A stretch of 7,133 nucleotides of DNA from Ruminococcaceae bacterium UBA1320 (GTDB lineage: Bacteria; Bacillota; Clostridia; Oscillospirales; Ethanoligenentaceae), in NCBI GenBank assembly GCA_002306975.1, contig DBTI01000257.1, positions 1 through 7,133 of the forward strand. The letters are read 5' to 3'. The position numbers and the translations under genes are program-made. A model generated the notes under the pieces. That model was not told the DNA's origin and did not search any database. It was given only the letters and a program-made list of their open reading frames with translations. Shown here piece after piece: positions 1 to 6,064 of this stretch; the stretch's first letter is position 1; each line of letters starts with the position of its first letter.

Positions 1-55
1 GTCTAACAAATGGGGTGCTGTTCACTAATTGCCTCGGGGGTTTTATCATATAAGC

Positions 56-1669
56 TTATCCGCGATATGACGGCGGTATCTCAAGAAACTTTATGTCGGG
101 GCAGTTACCGGTAATACGGTTCATGATCCACTGGCTTGCGAACAACACTACCTGCCTGCCATATTGGTCGGCGACAATCATTGCGTCACCTGTAAAGCCG
201 AGCTTATCCGGCGTCAGCTTTTCGGGTGTGGTCCACCGCGCCATGGTAAACGGAAGCTGCTCAATGCGGATTTCCACGCCGTATTCGCTTTTAAGGCGGT
301 ATTCAAGCACTTCGAACTGTAAAACGCCGACAACGCCGACGACAAGCGATTCATAGGCCGCGTCCGGTCTTTTGAAAAGCTGAATCGCACCCTCTTCGGA
401 AATCTGCTCAACACCTTTTAAAAACTGCTTGCGCTTCATGGCGTCCTTAATTGAAACGGCGGCGAAATGCTCGGCGGGGAACATGGGAATACCCTCATAG
501 GAAAAGGCCTTAGCCGAATTGCACAGGGTGTCTCCAATAGTAAAGATGCCCGGGTCAAAAAGACCGATGATGTCGCCGGCGTATGCCTCTTCAACAGAGT
601 TTCTGTCTTGTGCGAGGAACTGCTGCGGCTGTGAAAGCTTGATTGCTTTGCCGGTTCTTGTTTGCTTGACCATCATGTCTTTTTCGAATTTACCGGAGCA
701 GATGCGCATGAACGCGATGCGGTCACGATGCGCCGGGTTCATGTTCGCCTGAATTTTAAAGACAAAACCGGAAAAATCGTCGCTTGCCGGCTCAACCTCA
801 CCGCCGTCGGAACTGTGCTTCGCCGGCTGCGGAGCAAGGCGTAAAAAGTCTTCAAGGAACGGCTGCACGCCGAAATTTGTCATTGCACTGCCGAAATAGA
901 GCGGCGTCAGCTCGCCGCTGCTCACCTTTTCCATATCAAAGGTGTCACCCGCAATGTCGAGCATCTCGATATCTTCACACAGCTTGGCATGGAGCTTTTC
1001 GCCCAAAACCTCGCGGAAATGATCGTCGTCTACGCTTCCGATGTCAGACGCAAGGATATTCTGCCCATGGTCGCCGCTCTCGAACAGTTCGATTCGTGAC
1101 AATCTGCGGTTATAAACGCCTTTAAAATCAACGCCGTTGCCGATAGGCCAGTTCATGGGGCAGGAGCGGATGCCGAGCGTGCTCTCAATTTCCTCCATCA
1201 ATTCAAACGGGTCTTTGCAAAAGCGGTCCATCTTGTTCACAAAGGTGAAAATCGGGATTCCCCTCATTCGGCAGACGTGAAAGAGCTTTATTGTCTGCGC
1301 CTCAACGCCCTTTGCGCCGTCAATCAGCATCACCGCGCTGTCAGCCGCGACAAGTGTGCGATAGGTATCCTCTGAGAAGTCCTGATGCCCCGGGGTATCA
1401 AGAATGTTTATGTGGAACCCTTCATAGTCAAACTGCATTACGCTTGACGTTACGGAGATTCCTCTTTGCTTTTCGATTTCCATCCAGTCGGAAACCGCGT
1501 GTTTTTGCGCCTTGCGCCCCTTGACCGCTCCCGCGAGCCTTATGGCTCCGCCGTAAAGCAGCAGCTTTTCTGTCAGCGTTGTTTTGCCCGCGTCGGGGTG
1601 CGATATAATAGCAAAGGTTTTTCTGCGACCTATTTCTTTTAAAAGTGTGTTATCCTGTGGCACTACCAT
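56..1669 (-). CDS. prfC: Peptide chain release factor 3 (RF3), translational GTPase
   Basis: RF3 is a cytoplasmic GTPase that helps recycle class I release factors from the ribosome after termination. The protein is about 537 residues, slightly longer than the usual 520-530. Visible GTPase motifs are the P-loop SHPDAGKT (about residues 23-30), the switch I stretch EIEKQRGISVTSS (64-76), DTPGHQDF (91-98) and NKMD (145-148). RF3 rather than EF-G is indicated by the opening RRKTFAIISHPDAGKTTLTE, by EDTYRTL after the G3 box, and by the C-terminal FQFEVLEYRLKSEYG-like region (here VLQFEVLEYRLKSEYGVE). The start is uncertain: TTG (1672), ATG (1669) and GTG (1663) lie in frame behind AAAGG. ATG is given here, but its spacing of 3 bases is short, and GTG with 9 bases may be the true start. 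It seems to be a single-gene unit. No clear terminator is seen in the 55 bases left of the stop. Family assignment is near certain. Confidence 0.97.
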   Translation of the reverse strand: MVVPQDNTLLKEIGRRKTFAIISHPDAGKTTLTEKLLLYGGAIRLAGAVKGRKAQKHAVSDWMEIEKQRGISVTSSVMQFDYEGFHINILDTPGHQDFSEDTYRTLVAADSAVMLIDGAKGVEAQTIKLFHVCRMRGIPIFTFVNKMDRFCKDPFELMEEIESTLGIRSCPMNWPIGNGVDFKGVYNRRLSRIELFESGDHGQNILASDIGSVDDDHFREVLGEKLHAKLCEDIEMLDIAGDTFDMEKVSSGELTPLYFGSAMTNFGVQPFLEDFLRLAPQPAKHSSDGGEVEPASDDFSGFVFKIQANMNPAHRDRIAFMRICSGKFEKDMMVKQTRTGKAIKLSQPQQFLAQDRNSVEEAYAGDIIGLFDPGIFTIGDTLCNSAKAFSYEGIPMFPAEHFAAVSIKDAMKRKQFLKGVEQISEEGAIQLFKRPDAAYESLVVGVVGVLQFEVLEYRLKSEYGVEIRIEQLPFTMARWTTPEKLTPDKLGFTGDAMIVADQYGRQVVLFASQWIMNRITGNCPDIKFLEIPPSYRG

Positions 1670-1735
1670 CAACCTTTAATCTTAATTTATACAAAAATTC
1701 GAGCAGCTTTAAAATTATTATCGCCGCAATATATA

Positions 1736-1741
1736 ATTATA
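1736..1741 (-). promoter_or_regulatory. Candidate -10 box for prfC
   Basis: On the minus strand a perfect TATAAT lies about 67 bases upstream of the prfC ATG in a very AT-rich intergenic region. No good -35 hexamer is found at 17-18 bases; the best match, TTGTGG, is 20 bases away. The position is reasonable but the support is weak. Confidence 0.3.
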
Positions 1742-1803
1742 ACGTTTTTTTGAATATAACGCCACAAAAATTTTAAAAAGAGCGAAAATTAAATAAAAAT
1801 GAA

Positions 1804-1836
1804 GGGGCAAAGGTTTGCATAACAAACCTTTGCCCC
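1804..1836 (-). terminator. Rho-independent terminator after the DUF4349 gene
   Basis: A perfect 14-bp inverted repeat (GGGGCAAAGGTTTG paired with CAAACCTTTGCCCC) encloses the 5-base loop CATAA on the plus strand. On the minus strand it begins 14 bases after the DUF4349 stop codon and is followed by a T-rich run (TTCATTTTTATTT). It should stop transcription of the DUF6054-DUF4349 unit before prfC. Confidence 0.88.
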
Positions 1837-1850
1837 CCTTCTACGTAATA

Positions 1851-2846
1851 TTAATCTTTTTTCTCGTCTTGCTCTTTATCTTCCGGTTTATCTTGCTCTC
1901 CATCCTGCCGGGCAATCTTTTTCTCATTATTTTCTCTAAGCTTTTTTCTAAACCGGCGTCTGATCAGTATAATAATAAATATAACCGCGCCTATAATAAT
2001 TGCAAACGGAAGAACGGCGATGATGAAATAGCAGATAAACTTTAAAGTTACAACAAGTGCGCTTATCGATTGAGTGAAAACATTTGAAACACTTCCGCCG
2101 AACGAATCCGAAGCGGCGGCCTGCGACGGAGTCACTTCGGAAACGCTGATATTGACTGTTGAAAGGTCAACAAGCGAATCCATTTTTTTCAGTTCGCCTT
2201 CATACTGCTCTATCTGAGTCTCGATCTCGGTCAGCTTATCTTCAATCTTTATAATGTCGGTCATATCCGTAGCTTTTTTGAGCAGGTCAACAAGCCGCGT
2301 ATGTTCTGTTTCAAGCGTGTTCAGCCTTGTTTCAGTGTCAATGTATTGCTCTGTAACGTCGTTCCCCGACACGTTGCGGTGCACAACCTTACCGATTTTA
2401 CCCACGCTGTCAAGAAACGAGTCAAATTTGTCAGTCGGAATCCTGACAACATAAGTGGCTGAGCGGCTGCCTGTCGCGCCCTCGCCTTGAGTGCCGGAGG
2501 ACTGAACAAACCCTCCAAAGCTTTTCACAGTGCTTTCAATCTGGCCGATTGATTTGTTATAATCAGCTGTTGTTAGGCTCATATCCGCGTTCTTTATAAT
2601 TTTTCTTGTTAACGCGGAATTACTCACCGTTGGGGCAGGAACAATTGCTGTTGAGGTGCTGGGGGCAGTTTTAGTCGATCCATTGGCTGTTTCATCCATC
2701 AGCCCGTTACCGGCAACAGCGGCGCCATAACTTCCGGAGGCTGTTGATTTAGCGCTTTGGCTCGAACTTGCGCTGGAGCAGGAACAGAATGATAAAATCA
2801 GCAGTGCTGAAAGAAAAATCAGAACACCTTTTATGTTTCTTTTCAT
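1851..2846 (-). CDS. DUF4349 domain protein, membrane-anchored, secreted face
   Basis: Predicted 331-residue membrane protein. Residues 1-22 form a basic then hydrophobic signal segment (MKRNIKG, then FLSALLILSF) ending in a cysteine-rich SFCSCSS. This may be a lipoprotein signal, but the residues before either cysteine fit the lipobox poorly. A Ser/Thr/Ala-rich linker follows to about residue 78. Residues 80-240 match DUF4349: RKIIKNADMSL, GGFV, YVVRIPTDKFDSFLDSVGKIG, the hallmark DVTEQYIDTETRLNTLE, then a heptad-like coiled coil to about 223. A long transmembrane segment (about 263-296) is followed by an RRRFRKK stop-transfer and a highly charged cytoplasmic tail. The start was moved inward to ATG 2846 because GAGGG lies 7 bases upstream and the signal peptide begins there; an upstream in-frame start at 2888 would overlap the preceding gene. 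It sits 32 bases behind that gene, so co-transcription is likely. The molecular function of DUF4349 is not established. Confidence 0.9.
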   Translation of the reverse strand: MKRNIKGVLIFLSALLILSFCSCSSASSSQSAKSTASGSYGAAVAGNGLMDETANGSTKTAPSTSTAIVPAPTVSNSALTRKIIKNADMSLTTADYNKSIGQIESTVKSFGGFVQSSGTQGEGATGSRSATYVVRIPTDKFDSFLDSVGKIGKVVHRNVSGNDVTEQYIDTETRLNTLETEHTRLVDLLKKATDMTDIIKIEDKLTEIETQIEQYEGELKKMDSLVDLSTVNISVSEVTPSQAAASDSFGGSVSNVFTQSISALVVTLKFICYFIIAVLPFAIIIGAVIFIIILIRRRFRKKLRENNEKKIARQDGEQDKPEDKEQDEKKD

Positions 2847-2878
2847 CGTGTTACCCTCATTTCTGTCAAATCGATTGA

Positions 2879-3214
2879 TTATCCGCAAATATAATCATTA
2901 AGCGCTTCCCGCACATTGCCCTCAAAATTTTGACCCGCACCCCAGTCAAACCCGAAAAACGTGCTTTCACCGCCGCCGGAACCAACCGTATGTACGCGCG
3001 TTTTGCCGCCCAGATCATCAATGGCAACCGTAAGGCTAGCACGGCTGGAGTTTCTCATAAAATATTTTTCAAAGACCATCGTCACAGCGCTGCACCCATT
3101 TCCCGTCATGTCGTGGCGGTCTTTAAGCTCGGCGCTCATTGCCGAGGCTTCAACATACTTTGCAACAGTATCAGCGGCGTTTTGCACCGAGGCGTTAACA
3201 AAAAAATCATCCAT
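2879..3214 (-). CDS. DUF6054-like small protein (111 aa)
   Basis: A 111-residue, probably cytoplasmic protein without a signal peptide or membrane segment. It has an N-terminal helix-like part (MDDFFVNASVQNAADTVAKYVEAS), then a central beta-rich part (CSAVTMVFEKYFMRNSSRASLTVAIDDLGGKTRVHTVGSGGG). An aromatic GGxxxFFGFDWGAG-like turn and a short C-terminal helix ending NDYICG follow. The motif order VFEKY.....SRASLTV, then VGSGGG and a C-terminal VREAL helix, resembles Firmicutes DUF6054 proteins; this assignment is from memory of the family and is moderate. The start is ATG 3214, with a near-perfect GGAGGAG Shine-Dalgarno (3219-3225) 4-6 bases upstream; the longer in-frame extension to 3286 is rejected because it runs through the promoter. 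First gene of a likely two-gene operon with the DUF4349 gene. Confidence 0.82.
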   Translation of the reverse strand: MDDFFVNASVQNAADTVAKYVEASAMSAELKDRHDMTGNGCSAVTMVFEKYFMRNSSRASLTVAIDDLGGKTRVHTVGSGGGESTFFGFDWGAGQNFEGNVREALNDYICG

Positions 3215-3257
3215 AGAGCTCCTCCGTTCATTATGCACCCGATTCTTAATAATTTCC

Positions 3258-3286
3258 ATTATATCACAACCGATAGCTATTATCAA
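3258..3286 (-). promoter_or_regulatory. Housekeeping-type promoter of the DUF6054-DUF4349 operon
   Basis: Reading the minus strand, the -35 hexamer TTGATA (3281-3286, five of six matches to TTGACA) is followed by a 17-base spacer and a perfect -10 TATAAT (3258-3263). TG one base upstream makes it an extended -10. Transcription would begin near 3251, giving a leader of about 37 bases before the strong ribosome binding site. This is the best promoter in the window. Confidence 0.8.
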
Positions 3287-3300
3287 AAATCAAGATAGCT
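3272..3300. repeat. Direct repeat AGCTATC overlapping the promoter spacer
   Basis: The heptamer GATAGCT (AGCTATC on the coding strand) occurs at 3272-3278, inside the -35/-10 spacer, and again at 3294-3300, just upstream of -35. The copies are 22 bp apart, about two helical turns. That geometry suits a dimeric regulator, but two short copies may be chance. Confidence 0.3.
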
Positions 3301-3311
3301 GCTACAAAAAC

Positions 3312-3416
3312 TTCAAATAGAAACGGGAAAGCAGGATGTTATCTCCCCTGCCGAAACGGATAGCCTCCGGCGTAGGAGATAACAAAACTATTCGGCTTTA
3401 ATTTGTAATTGCTTTC
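3312..3416. repeat. Intergenic structured element, copy 1
   Basis: About 105 bases with the same ordered blocks as the element at 6485-6567. Outer stem: GAAAGCA (3327-3333) pairs with TGCTTTC (3410-3416). Inner hairpin: GTTATCTCC (3338-3346) pairs with GGAGATAAC (3375-3383), with a nested GCCG/CGGC helix (3350-3353 with 3368-3371). Conserved unpaired block: TATTCGGCTT at 3389-3398. Relative to copy 2 the inner hairpin is longer on both sides of its stem and in its loop. It lies 10 bases beyond the stop of the minus-strand gene at 3427 and upstream of the promoter at 3258-3286. The strand of any transcript is unknown. I do not recognise it as a known riboswitch or repeat family. Confidence 0.65.
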
Positions 3417-3426
3417 ATACCGCGAT

Positions 3427-4248
3427 TCATTTGATTAGCGAAGTCAGCATATTTACCAATTCGGCTTCTGTCACCCCGTTATACGTATAAATGCTATACC
3501 CGACGTCTTTGTAAGAAAATTTGGCGCTGAACATCTCGTTTGCAGGGTTTTTGCCGCTGCTTTTTGGCTGATGTGTAATAAAAACTTCCGTGTTGTTTAT
3601 ATGGGACGCGATTAATTTACCTGTCGGTTCTATATCTGAAACAGCCGGTTGATCTGGGGATAACGTGATTGATATAGTCCTCGAATTATCATCCTTCGGG
3701 TCTGACCTGTAGCTGCTTGTCAGCCATAAAAATTTGCCGCCGGTTTGGAAATAAGCGTATGCCTGGCAGCTTTTGGGGTCTGCCTTATCGTAAAAGCAAC
3801 TTTTCAAATCGGGCGGCAGCCATAGGCCGTCAAGCGGGTCAAAACCAAAGTGGCCGGCAACATCTGATTCCGAAGCCAAGGGCACCGCTTTCGCAATGCA
3901 AACTGTCGAGGTTGACTGAACAGCACTCCCCTCATTCAAATAAATTCCAGAAGAACTTGAACCATTATCATTCAAAGCATAACCATATTGATCACTCGCG
4001 AAAGATCCGGGCGCGTTGGCGGTAGATTTAGCCGTACTGCTGCTGACCATTCCGTTCTGTTTTATTAAATAAAAACCAAAAGAGACGATAAGTACAAAGC
4101 AAGCGGCGACAGCAAATTTATAAATCGGTATTGTGTTTTTCCTGACCGGCAAGTCGTTTTTGGAGAGAATACCGTTTAAATTATCAGGCAGAATATTATC
4201 AACAGCATGATTAAGTTTATGTGAAATTATTGATTCTATCTCTGTCAA
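3427..4248 (-). CDS. Single-pass membrane protein, probable anti-sigma factor
   Basis: A 273-residue protein with a short cytoplasmic N-terminus (about 1-41), one transmembrane segment (about 42-62, YKFAVAACFVLIVSFGFYLI), a low-complexity Ser/Ala/Asn linker to about 115, and a C-terminal extracytoplasmic domain. The last part contains GFDPLDGLWLPPDL, KFLWLTSSYR and YSIYTYNGVTEAELVNMLTSLIK, which resemble DUF4367-type domains found in Firmicutes anti-sigma-like proteins. No HxxxCxxC zinc anti-sigma motif is present. The start is TTG 4248: the sequence AAAGGGGGTGAT upstream (4253-4264) matches the 16S anti-Shine-Dalgarno complement at 11 of 12 positions, with 4 bases to TTG. An earlier in-frame TTG at 4269 lies upstream of that signal and is rejected. 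The gene overlaps the sigma-factor gene by 32 bases, indicating translational coupling. The anti-sigma role is inferred from context and topology; it could instead be another sensor or effector controlled by the sigma factor. Confidence 0.8.
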   Translation of the reverse strand: MTEIESIISHKLNHAVDNILPDNLNGILSKNDLPVRKNTIPIYKFAVAACFVLIVSFGFYLIKQNGMVSSSTAKSTANAPGSFASDQYGYALNDNGSSSSGIYLNEGSAVQSTSTVCIAKAVPLASESDVAGHFGFDPLDGLWLPPDLKSCFYDKADPKSCQAYAYFQTGGKFLWLTSSYRSDPKDDNSRTISITLSPDQPAVSDIEPTGKLIASHINNTEVFITHQPKSSGKNPANEMFSAKFSYKDVGYSIYTYNGVTEAELVNMLTSLIK

Positions 4249-4777
4249 CCTTATCACCCCCTTTTTCAAGAATATCGGCTAATTTTTTAAGACCGGTGCG
4301 ATAGCGCCAGTTGACTGTAGTTGCCGGCAGAGAAAGCAGCTTTGCAATGTTTTTTTGTGGGACACCGGCAACAAGGTAAAGCATGATAATCTGCCTTTCG
4401 GTTAACGAAAGTTTTTCCAACGCTCCCTTCAGCATCAGGCTGTCGTCTAAATCATCATCGGATAAACCTGCTATCTCTTCTGTATATAAATCGAGCGGTA
4501 ATTCTCTTTTTTGTTTTTTTAAGGCGTCAAACGCAGTATGCTTTGTCAGCGTAAGTATCCACCCGGTGGGGCTTTTATCTGTTTGATATTTATCTGAATT
4601 TAGCTTTATTTTAACGAATACATCTTGTGTAATGTCGTCGGCTAAAGGTTTATTTTTAACTATGCTGAGCGCATAGCAAAATACAGTTTTGTTCATTTCG
4701 GTGTAAAGTTCTTTTAAAGCGTCTGTATCACCGGTCGCGATTTTTATCAATAAACTGTCGCATATAGAGTCCTCCAC
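4217..4777 (-). CDS. ECF-type RNA polymerase sigma factor
   Basis: A 186-residue sigma-70 family factor of the extracytoplasmic function group, which directs RNA polymerase to a small regulon. Region 2 spans about residues 12-90, with the core-binding and -10 recognition signature PLADDITQDVFVKIKLNSDKY and SPTGWILTLTKHTAFDALKKQKRE. An acidic linker (about 99-113, with DDDLDDS) leads to region 4 (about 117-170), whose helix-turn-helix reads LSLTERQIIMLYLVAGVPQKNIAKLLSLPATTVNWRYRTGLKKL. There is no region 1 or 3, and the length is typical. The start is GTG 4777: GGAGG (4786-4790) lies 8 bases upstream. A more upstream in-frame GTG at 4786 overlaps that ribosome binding site and is rejected. The next gene overlaps its 3' end by 32 bases and encodes a membrane protein that is likely its anti-sigma partner. 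No ECF-type self-recognised promoter could be identified upstream. Confidence 0.93.
   Translation of the reverse strand: MEDSICDSLLIKIATGDTDALKELYTEMNKTVFCYALSIVKNKPLADDITQDVFVKIKLNSDKYQTDKSPTGWILTLTKHTAFDALKKQKRELPLDLYTEEIAGLSDDDLDDSLMLKGALEKLSLTERQIIMLYLVAGVPQKNIAKLLSLPATTVNWRYRTGLKKLADILEKGGDKVDRDRINNFT
4253..4264 (-). promoter_or_regulatory. Ribosome binding site deciding the TTG start of the anti-sigma gene
   Basis: On the minus strand this reads AAAGGGGGTGAT, differing at one position from AAAGGAGGTGAT, the full complement of the 16S rRNA 3' end. It lies inside the sigma-factor coding sequence and places TTG 4248 at ideal spacing (8 bases from the GGGGG core). Confidence 0.75.
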
Positions 4778-4843
4778 ACATGACACCTCCCCCTATTATA
4801 ATAACGATTTAAACATCTGTTTTACGAGTAAAAATTAAAATAA

Positions 4844-4856
4844 ATTATATATAGCA
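4844..4856 (-). promoter_or_regulatory. Candidate extended -10 of the sigma-factor operon
   Basis: The minus strand reads TGC followed by TATATATAAT, which offers an extended -10 TGCTATATA and an overlapping TATAAT. It lies about 70-80 bases before the GTG start. No convincing -35 is found, so support is modest. Confidence 0.3.
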
Positions 4857-4875
4857 CAATAAGTTTTAATATAGC

Positions 4876-4887
4876 TGTTTATAAACA
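4876..4887. repeat. 12-bp perfect palindrome upstream of the sigma gene
   Basis: TGTTTATAAACA is a perfect palindrome about 100 bp upstream of the sigma start, just behind the candidate -10 at 4844-4856. It has the form of a small dimeric operator. In AT-rich DNA such palindromes can arise by chance. Confidence 0.3.
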
Positions 4888-4890
4888 ATG

Positions 4891-4920
4891 GGTTATCCCC
4901 CCGTTACGGCGGGGAAAACC
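4891..4920. repeat. GC-rich imperfect inverted repeat in the sigma upstream region
   Basis: GGTT/AACC, CCCC/GGGG and CCG/CGG arms nest around the loop TTA, giving 11 base pairs with a small AT/AA internal loop and a single bulged C. It stands out sharply as a GC-rich island in very AT-rich DNA between the terminator at 4970-5005 and the sigma gene. No T-run follows on either strand, so it is not an ordinary terminator. It may be an operator or a leader hairpin. Confidence 0.5.
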
Positions 4921-4969
4921 GACCATTTGCTATAAATCCTAATTCTGATATATATATAACATAACACAA

Positions 4970-5005
4970 AATCCCGCAACCACAAAATTTTGCGACTGCG
5001 GGATT
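4970..5005 (-). terminator. Probable terminator after the kinase-fold gene
   Basis: AATCCCGCA (4970-4978) pairs with TGCGGGATT (4997-5005), a 9-bp GC-centred stem, with a loop that contains the palindrome CAAAATTTTG. On the minus strand it begins 17 bases after the stop of the gene at 5023. It is followed by TTTGTGTTAT, a moderate T-tract. Confidence 0.7.
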
Positions 5006-5022
5006 CTAAATCAATATTCTTT

Positions 5023-6009
5023 TTAAAACGGCATGCTTTTGTATTTTTGATATTCGCAAATGCCCTTTTGGAGCTGCTCTTTTGCGAATTTCTCTAATCG
5101 GATGTCAGGAACCCGGCTCAACTCTAAAGAACAAATGATGCCAGAATAAATGCGGTAAAGCGACATTCTGAGCCACTGGGAAGAGTTGAACGGCCTGCCG
5201 GAATTATAACTGCATACAAAATTTTCGTTGTCAATAAGCCCGCCGCATACCGGCTCCATCAATGCATCGCCGAAAATTGCACGCTTACAGTTTACGATGC
5301 CGGTAATTTCAGAATTTTGTGTGTCTACAAGAACGTTTTCTATTGAAAGCCTGTTGTGCAAAAGTGACGGCGCTTTTACATCATCAAGGAGCATCCGTTC
5401 ATTTTCAACACGCCGCCTGAAATGATCGTGTTCAAACGGCAGTGGAACGTTAAAGTCCGCAGCATCGCAAAGAGCGTCGTCGACCATCGAATAAAACGCC
5501 TTTCCCCATGAATTAAATCTTTTGTTTTCATCGAACAGACTGCCATAAAATTTTCCGGTTATAGAATTGATTTTAAACGCGTATATACCCACCTGTGTAT
5601 ATAAATCGGCAAGTTTCGACAAAGGAAGCCTATCATTTACTTTGTTAAGAGAAGTACCCTCAAGCATTTCAACAAAAAAGTATTCTCTGTTTGCAATTTC
5701 TCTGCTACTGTCATAAAAAACCGTATGTGAAACGGGAACATATTTAAACTCCGATATTTTTTTAATGGCCGCAACCTCAGACTGAAAAAGACCTTTTTCT
5801 GTTCTCATTGCCTTGATCCCGTCATCCGGGGCAATATTTAAAATCAGATTTTTCCCATCTTTAAGTATAACCTGAAAAACTGTGCTGTAAAAGTCTCTGA
5901 AAATTTTCTTAACGCTGCAAGGCTCAGAATCAAAAGCGTGCTTTGCCATCGCGGCAACCGCCGTGGTTGATATTTCTCTTTCTGTTACGCTCTCCATTAT
6001 GTTTTTCAC
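5023..6009 (-). CDS. Aminoglycoside phosphotransferase-fold protein, predicted pseudokinase
   Basis: A 328-residue cytoplasmic protein with the layout of the APH/choline-kinase family. Its N-lobe contains DFYSTVFQVILKDGKNLILNIAPDD (about 39-63) and a helix with QSEVAAIKKI (76-85). A hinge-like YFFVEMLEGTSL (110-121) follows. The C-lobe holds a catalytic-loop equivalent LLHNRLSIENVLVD (216-229) and a metal-loop equivalent IVNCKRAIFGDALMEP (238-253). Active members normally carry Lys in the first strand, HGDxxxxN in the catalytic loop and IDW/IDF in the metal loop. Here the positions read Asn58, HNR (Arg220 for the catalytic Asp) and VNC (Asn240 for the metal Asp), while the helix Glu78, His218, Asn225 and the GD pair (247-248) remain. 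It is therefore probably not an active phosphotransferase and should not be called a resistance enzyme. The reading frame is intact. The start is unclear: GTG 6009 has AAAGGA only 2-3 bases upstream, and ATG 5997 is 15 bases from it. It is monocistronic with its own terminator. Confidence 0.82.
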   Translation of the reverse strand: MKNIMESVTEREISTTAVAAMAKHAFDSEPCSVKKIFRDFYSTVFQVILKDGKNLILNIAPDDGIKAMRTEKGLFQSEVAAIKKISEFKYVPVSHTVFYDSSREIANREYFFVEMLEGTSLNKVNDRLPLSKLADLYTQVGIYAFKINSITGKFYGSLFDENKRFNSWGKAFYSMVDDALCDAADFNVPLPFEHDHFRRRVENERMLLDDVKAPSLLHNRLSIENVLVDTQNSEITGIVNCKRAIFGDALMEPVCGGLIDNENFVCSYNSGRPFNSSQWLRMSLYRIYSGIICSLELSRVPDIRLEKFAKEQLQKGICEYQKYKSMPF

Positions 6010-6064
6010 TGTCCTTTAAAAATTGCGATATTTTTTAACATTACCCGACAATATATGTATCGAC

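Noticed and set aside
1..55. Terminator for prfC at the left edge
   Set aside because: A C-rich/G-rich stretch is present, but no hairpin with a T-run on the minus strand could be drawn within the 55 bases visible.
784..1125. Plus-strand open frames within prfC (also 93-356, 519-752, 1291-1524)
   Set aside because: They lie antisense to an unambiguous RF3 gene, have no ribosome binding sites and give arginine/serine-rich products typical of reverse-frame shadows.
2930..3320. Plus-strand open frames opposite the DUF6054 gene
   Set aside because: They run antisense through the gene and its near-consensus promoter, and show no recognisable domain or start signal.
3312..3416. Element copy 1 as a riboswitch leader for the DUF6054 gene
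   Set aside because: The promoter at 3258-3286 lies downstream of it, so the main transcript would not include it; copy 2 is also not upstream of any gene.
4784..4786. GTG 4786 as the sigma-factor start
   Set aside because: It overlaps the GGAGGTG ribosome binding site; GTG 4777 has ideal spacing.
5023..6009. Calling the kinase-fold gene an antibiotic resistance phosphotransferase
   Set aside because: The residues required for phosphotransfer are replaced and no known resistance enzyme is recognised.
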